A stretch of DNA of 64,000 nucleotides, from NCBI GenBank assembly GCA_013396915.1, contig VWZL01000431.1, forward strand, positions 124,001 through 188,000, written 5' to 3'. Shown here in pieces: positions 63,886-64,000 of the stretch. The translations under genes and the position numbers were made by a program. The notes under the pieces were generated by a model. The model did no database searches and was not told the origin of the DNA. It worked only from the letters and a program-made list of their open reading frames with translations. Source of the stretch: Stercorarius parasiticus (Eukaryota > Chordata > Aves > Charadriiformes > Stercorariidae). Each line of letters starts with the position of its first letter. The first letter of the stretch is position 1.

Positions 63886-64000
63886 TTTGGACACATTTGA
63901 ATGTAAACACATTCAAAGGTACTGTGGTAGCAAACACAGAAAAAGGGCAGTGTGGATGGGTCCCAAGAAATGTGGAGTGAAACATTACAGAATCAGGTGG

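Larger units (their letters stand above)
1..64000 (-). other. UST: UST gene, internal part (exons 2-5 and flanking introns)
   Basis: This is the span of a single large minus-strand gene. Four exons in order from high to low coordinates translate without a break into the central part of uronyl 2-O-sulfotransferase. This Golgi type II membrane enzyme transfers sulfate from PAPS to carbon 2 of uronic acids, mainly iduronate, in dermatan and chondroitin sulfate. All four exons have AG acceptors and GT donors, and the split codons match: phase 1 into exon 2, phase 0 between 2 and 3 and between 3 and 4, phase 2 between 4 and 5, and phase 0 after exon 5. The first exon, promoter, C-terminal exons and 3' UTR were not seen. 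There is no CpG-island-like stretch near the high-coordinate end, which fits a start beyond the window. The human gene is also very long with a large first intron (established knowledge). Confidence 0.95.
47632..64000 (-). other. UST: UST intron 1 (3' part)
   Basis: At least 16.4 kb of non-coding sequence upstream of exon 2 on the minus strand. It ends in a good acceptor (pyrimidine tract then TTTTTGTAG). I looked for exon 1, which should encode a basic N-terminus and a membrane anchor in GC-rich sequence, and did not find it. The intron contains two plus-strand CR1 fragments (55380-55900), a minus-strand CR1 3' end (63429-63885), poly-pyrimidine and TTTG tracts, a nested hairpin (62194-62272) and an AT-rich stretch with octamer and homeodomain-like words near 47888-47923. 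Apart from the hydrophobic frame at 52041-52235, its open reading frames have no recognisable product. Confidence 0.85.

Noticed and set aside
62300..64000. Search for UST exon 1 and promoter near the high-coordinate edge
   Set aside because: No GC-rich or CpG-rich block and no frame encoding a basic tail plus membrane anchor. The edge is occupied by a CR1 copy.

Overview
The window is a piece of a vertebrate nuclear genome, almost certainly a bird. The evidence is a moderately AT-rich, CpG-poor background, very few interspersed repeats, and repeats that are nearly all CR1-type non-LTR retrotransposons. One of these (about 63429-63885) has the typical avian CR1 3' end. Nothing bacterial or plasmid-like is present. 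There are no operons, CRISPR arrays, rRNA genes or recognisable tRNA genes.

The only protein-coding gene I can support is UST (uronyl 2-O-sulfotransferase), which runs on the minus strand across the whole window. Four consecutive internal exons can be placed to the base by translation, consensus splice sites and matching intron phases: exon 2 (47588-47631), exon 3 (32119-32274), exon 4 (24371-24450) and exon 5 (8692-8845). Exon numbers assume one exon upstream. Together they encode about 145 residues: the end of the stem region, the 5'-phosphosulfate-binding loop, the segment with the conserved catalytic histidine, and the 3'-phosphosulfate-binding segment. Exon 1 (cytoplasmic tail and Golgi membrane anchor), the promoter, and the exons for the C-terminal half were not found. 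They should lie beyond 64000 and below position 1 respectively.

The rest, more than 99 percent, is intron: at least 16.4 kb of intron 1, 15.3 kb of intron 2, 7.7 kb of intron 3, 15.5 kb of intron 4 and at least 8.7 kb of intron 5. These introns hold about eight CR1 or CR1-like remnants of different ages, some mononucleotide and short tandem repeats, a few GC-rich patches, and some hairpins and AT-rich palindromes of unknown role. One position (31715) is an undetermined base.

I found no convincing new biological system. The items most worth a second look are a 79-base nested hairpin at 62194-62272, an opposed pair of CR1 3' ends at 15500-16175, and a short minus-strand reading frame with one hydrophobic helix at 52041-52235. 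I recognised repeat families from memory of their consensus sequences, so their boundaries are approximate.
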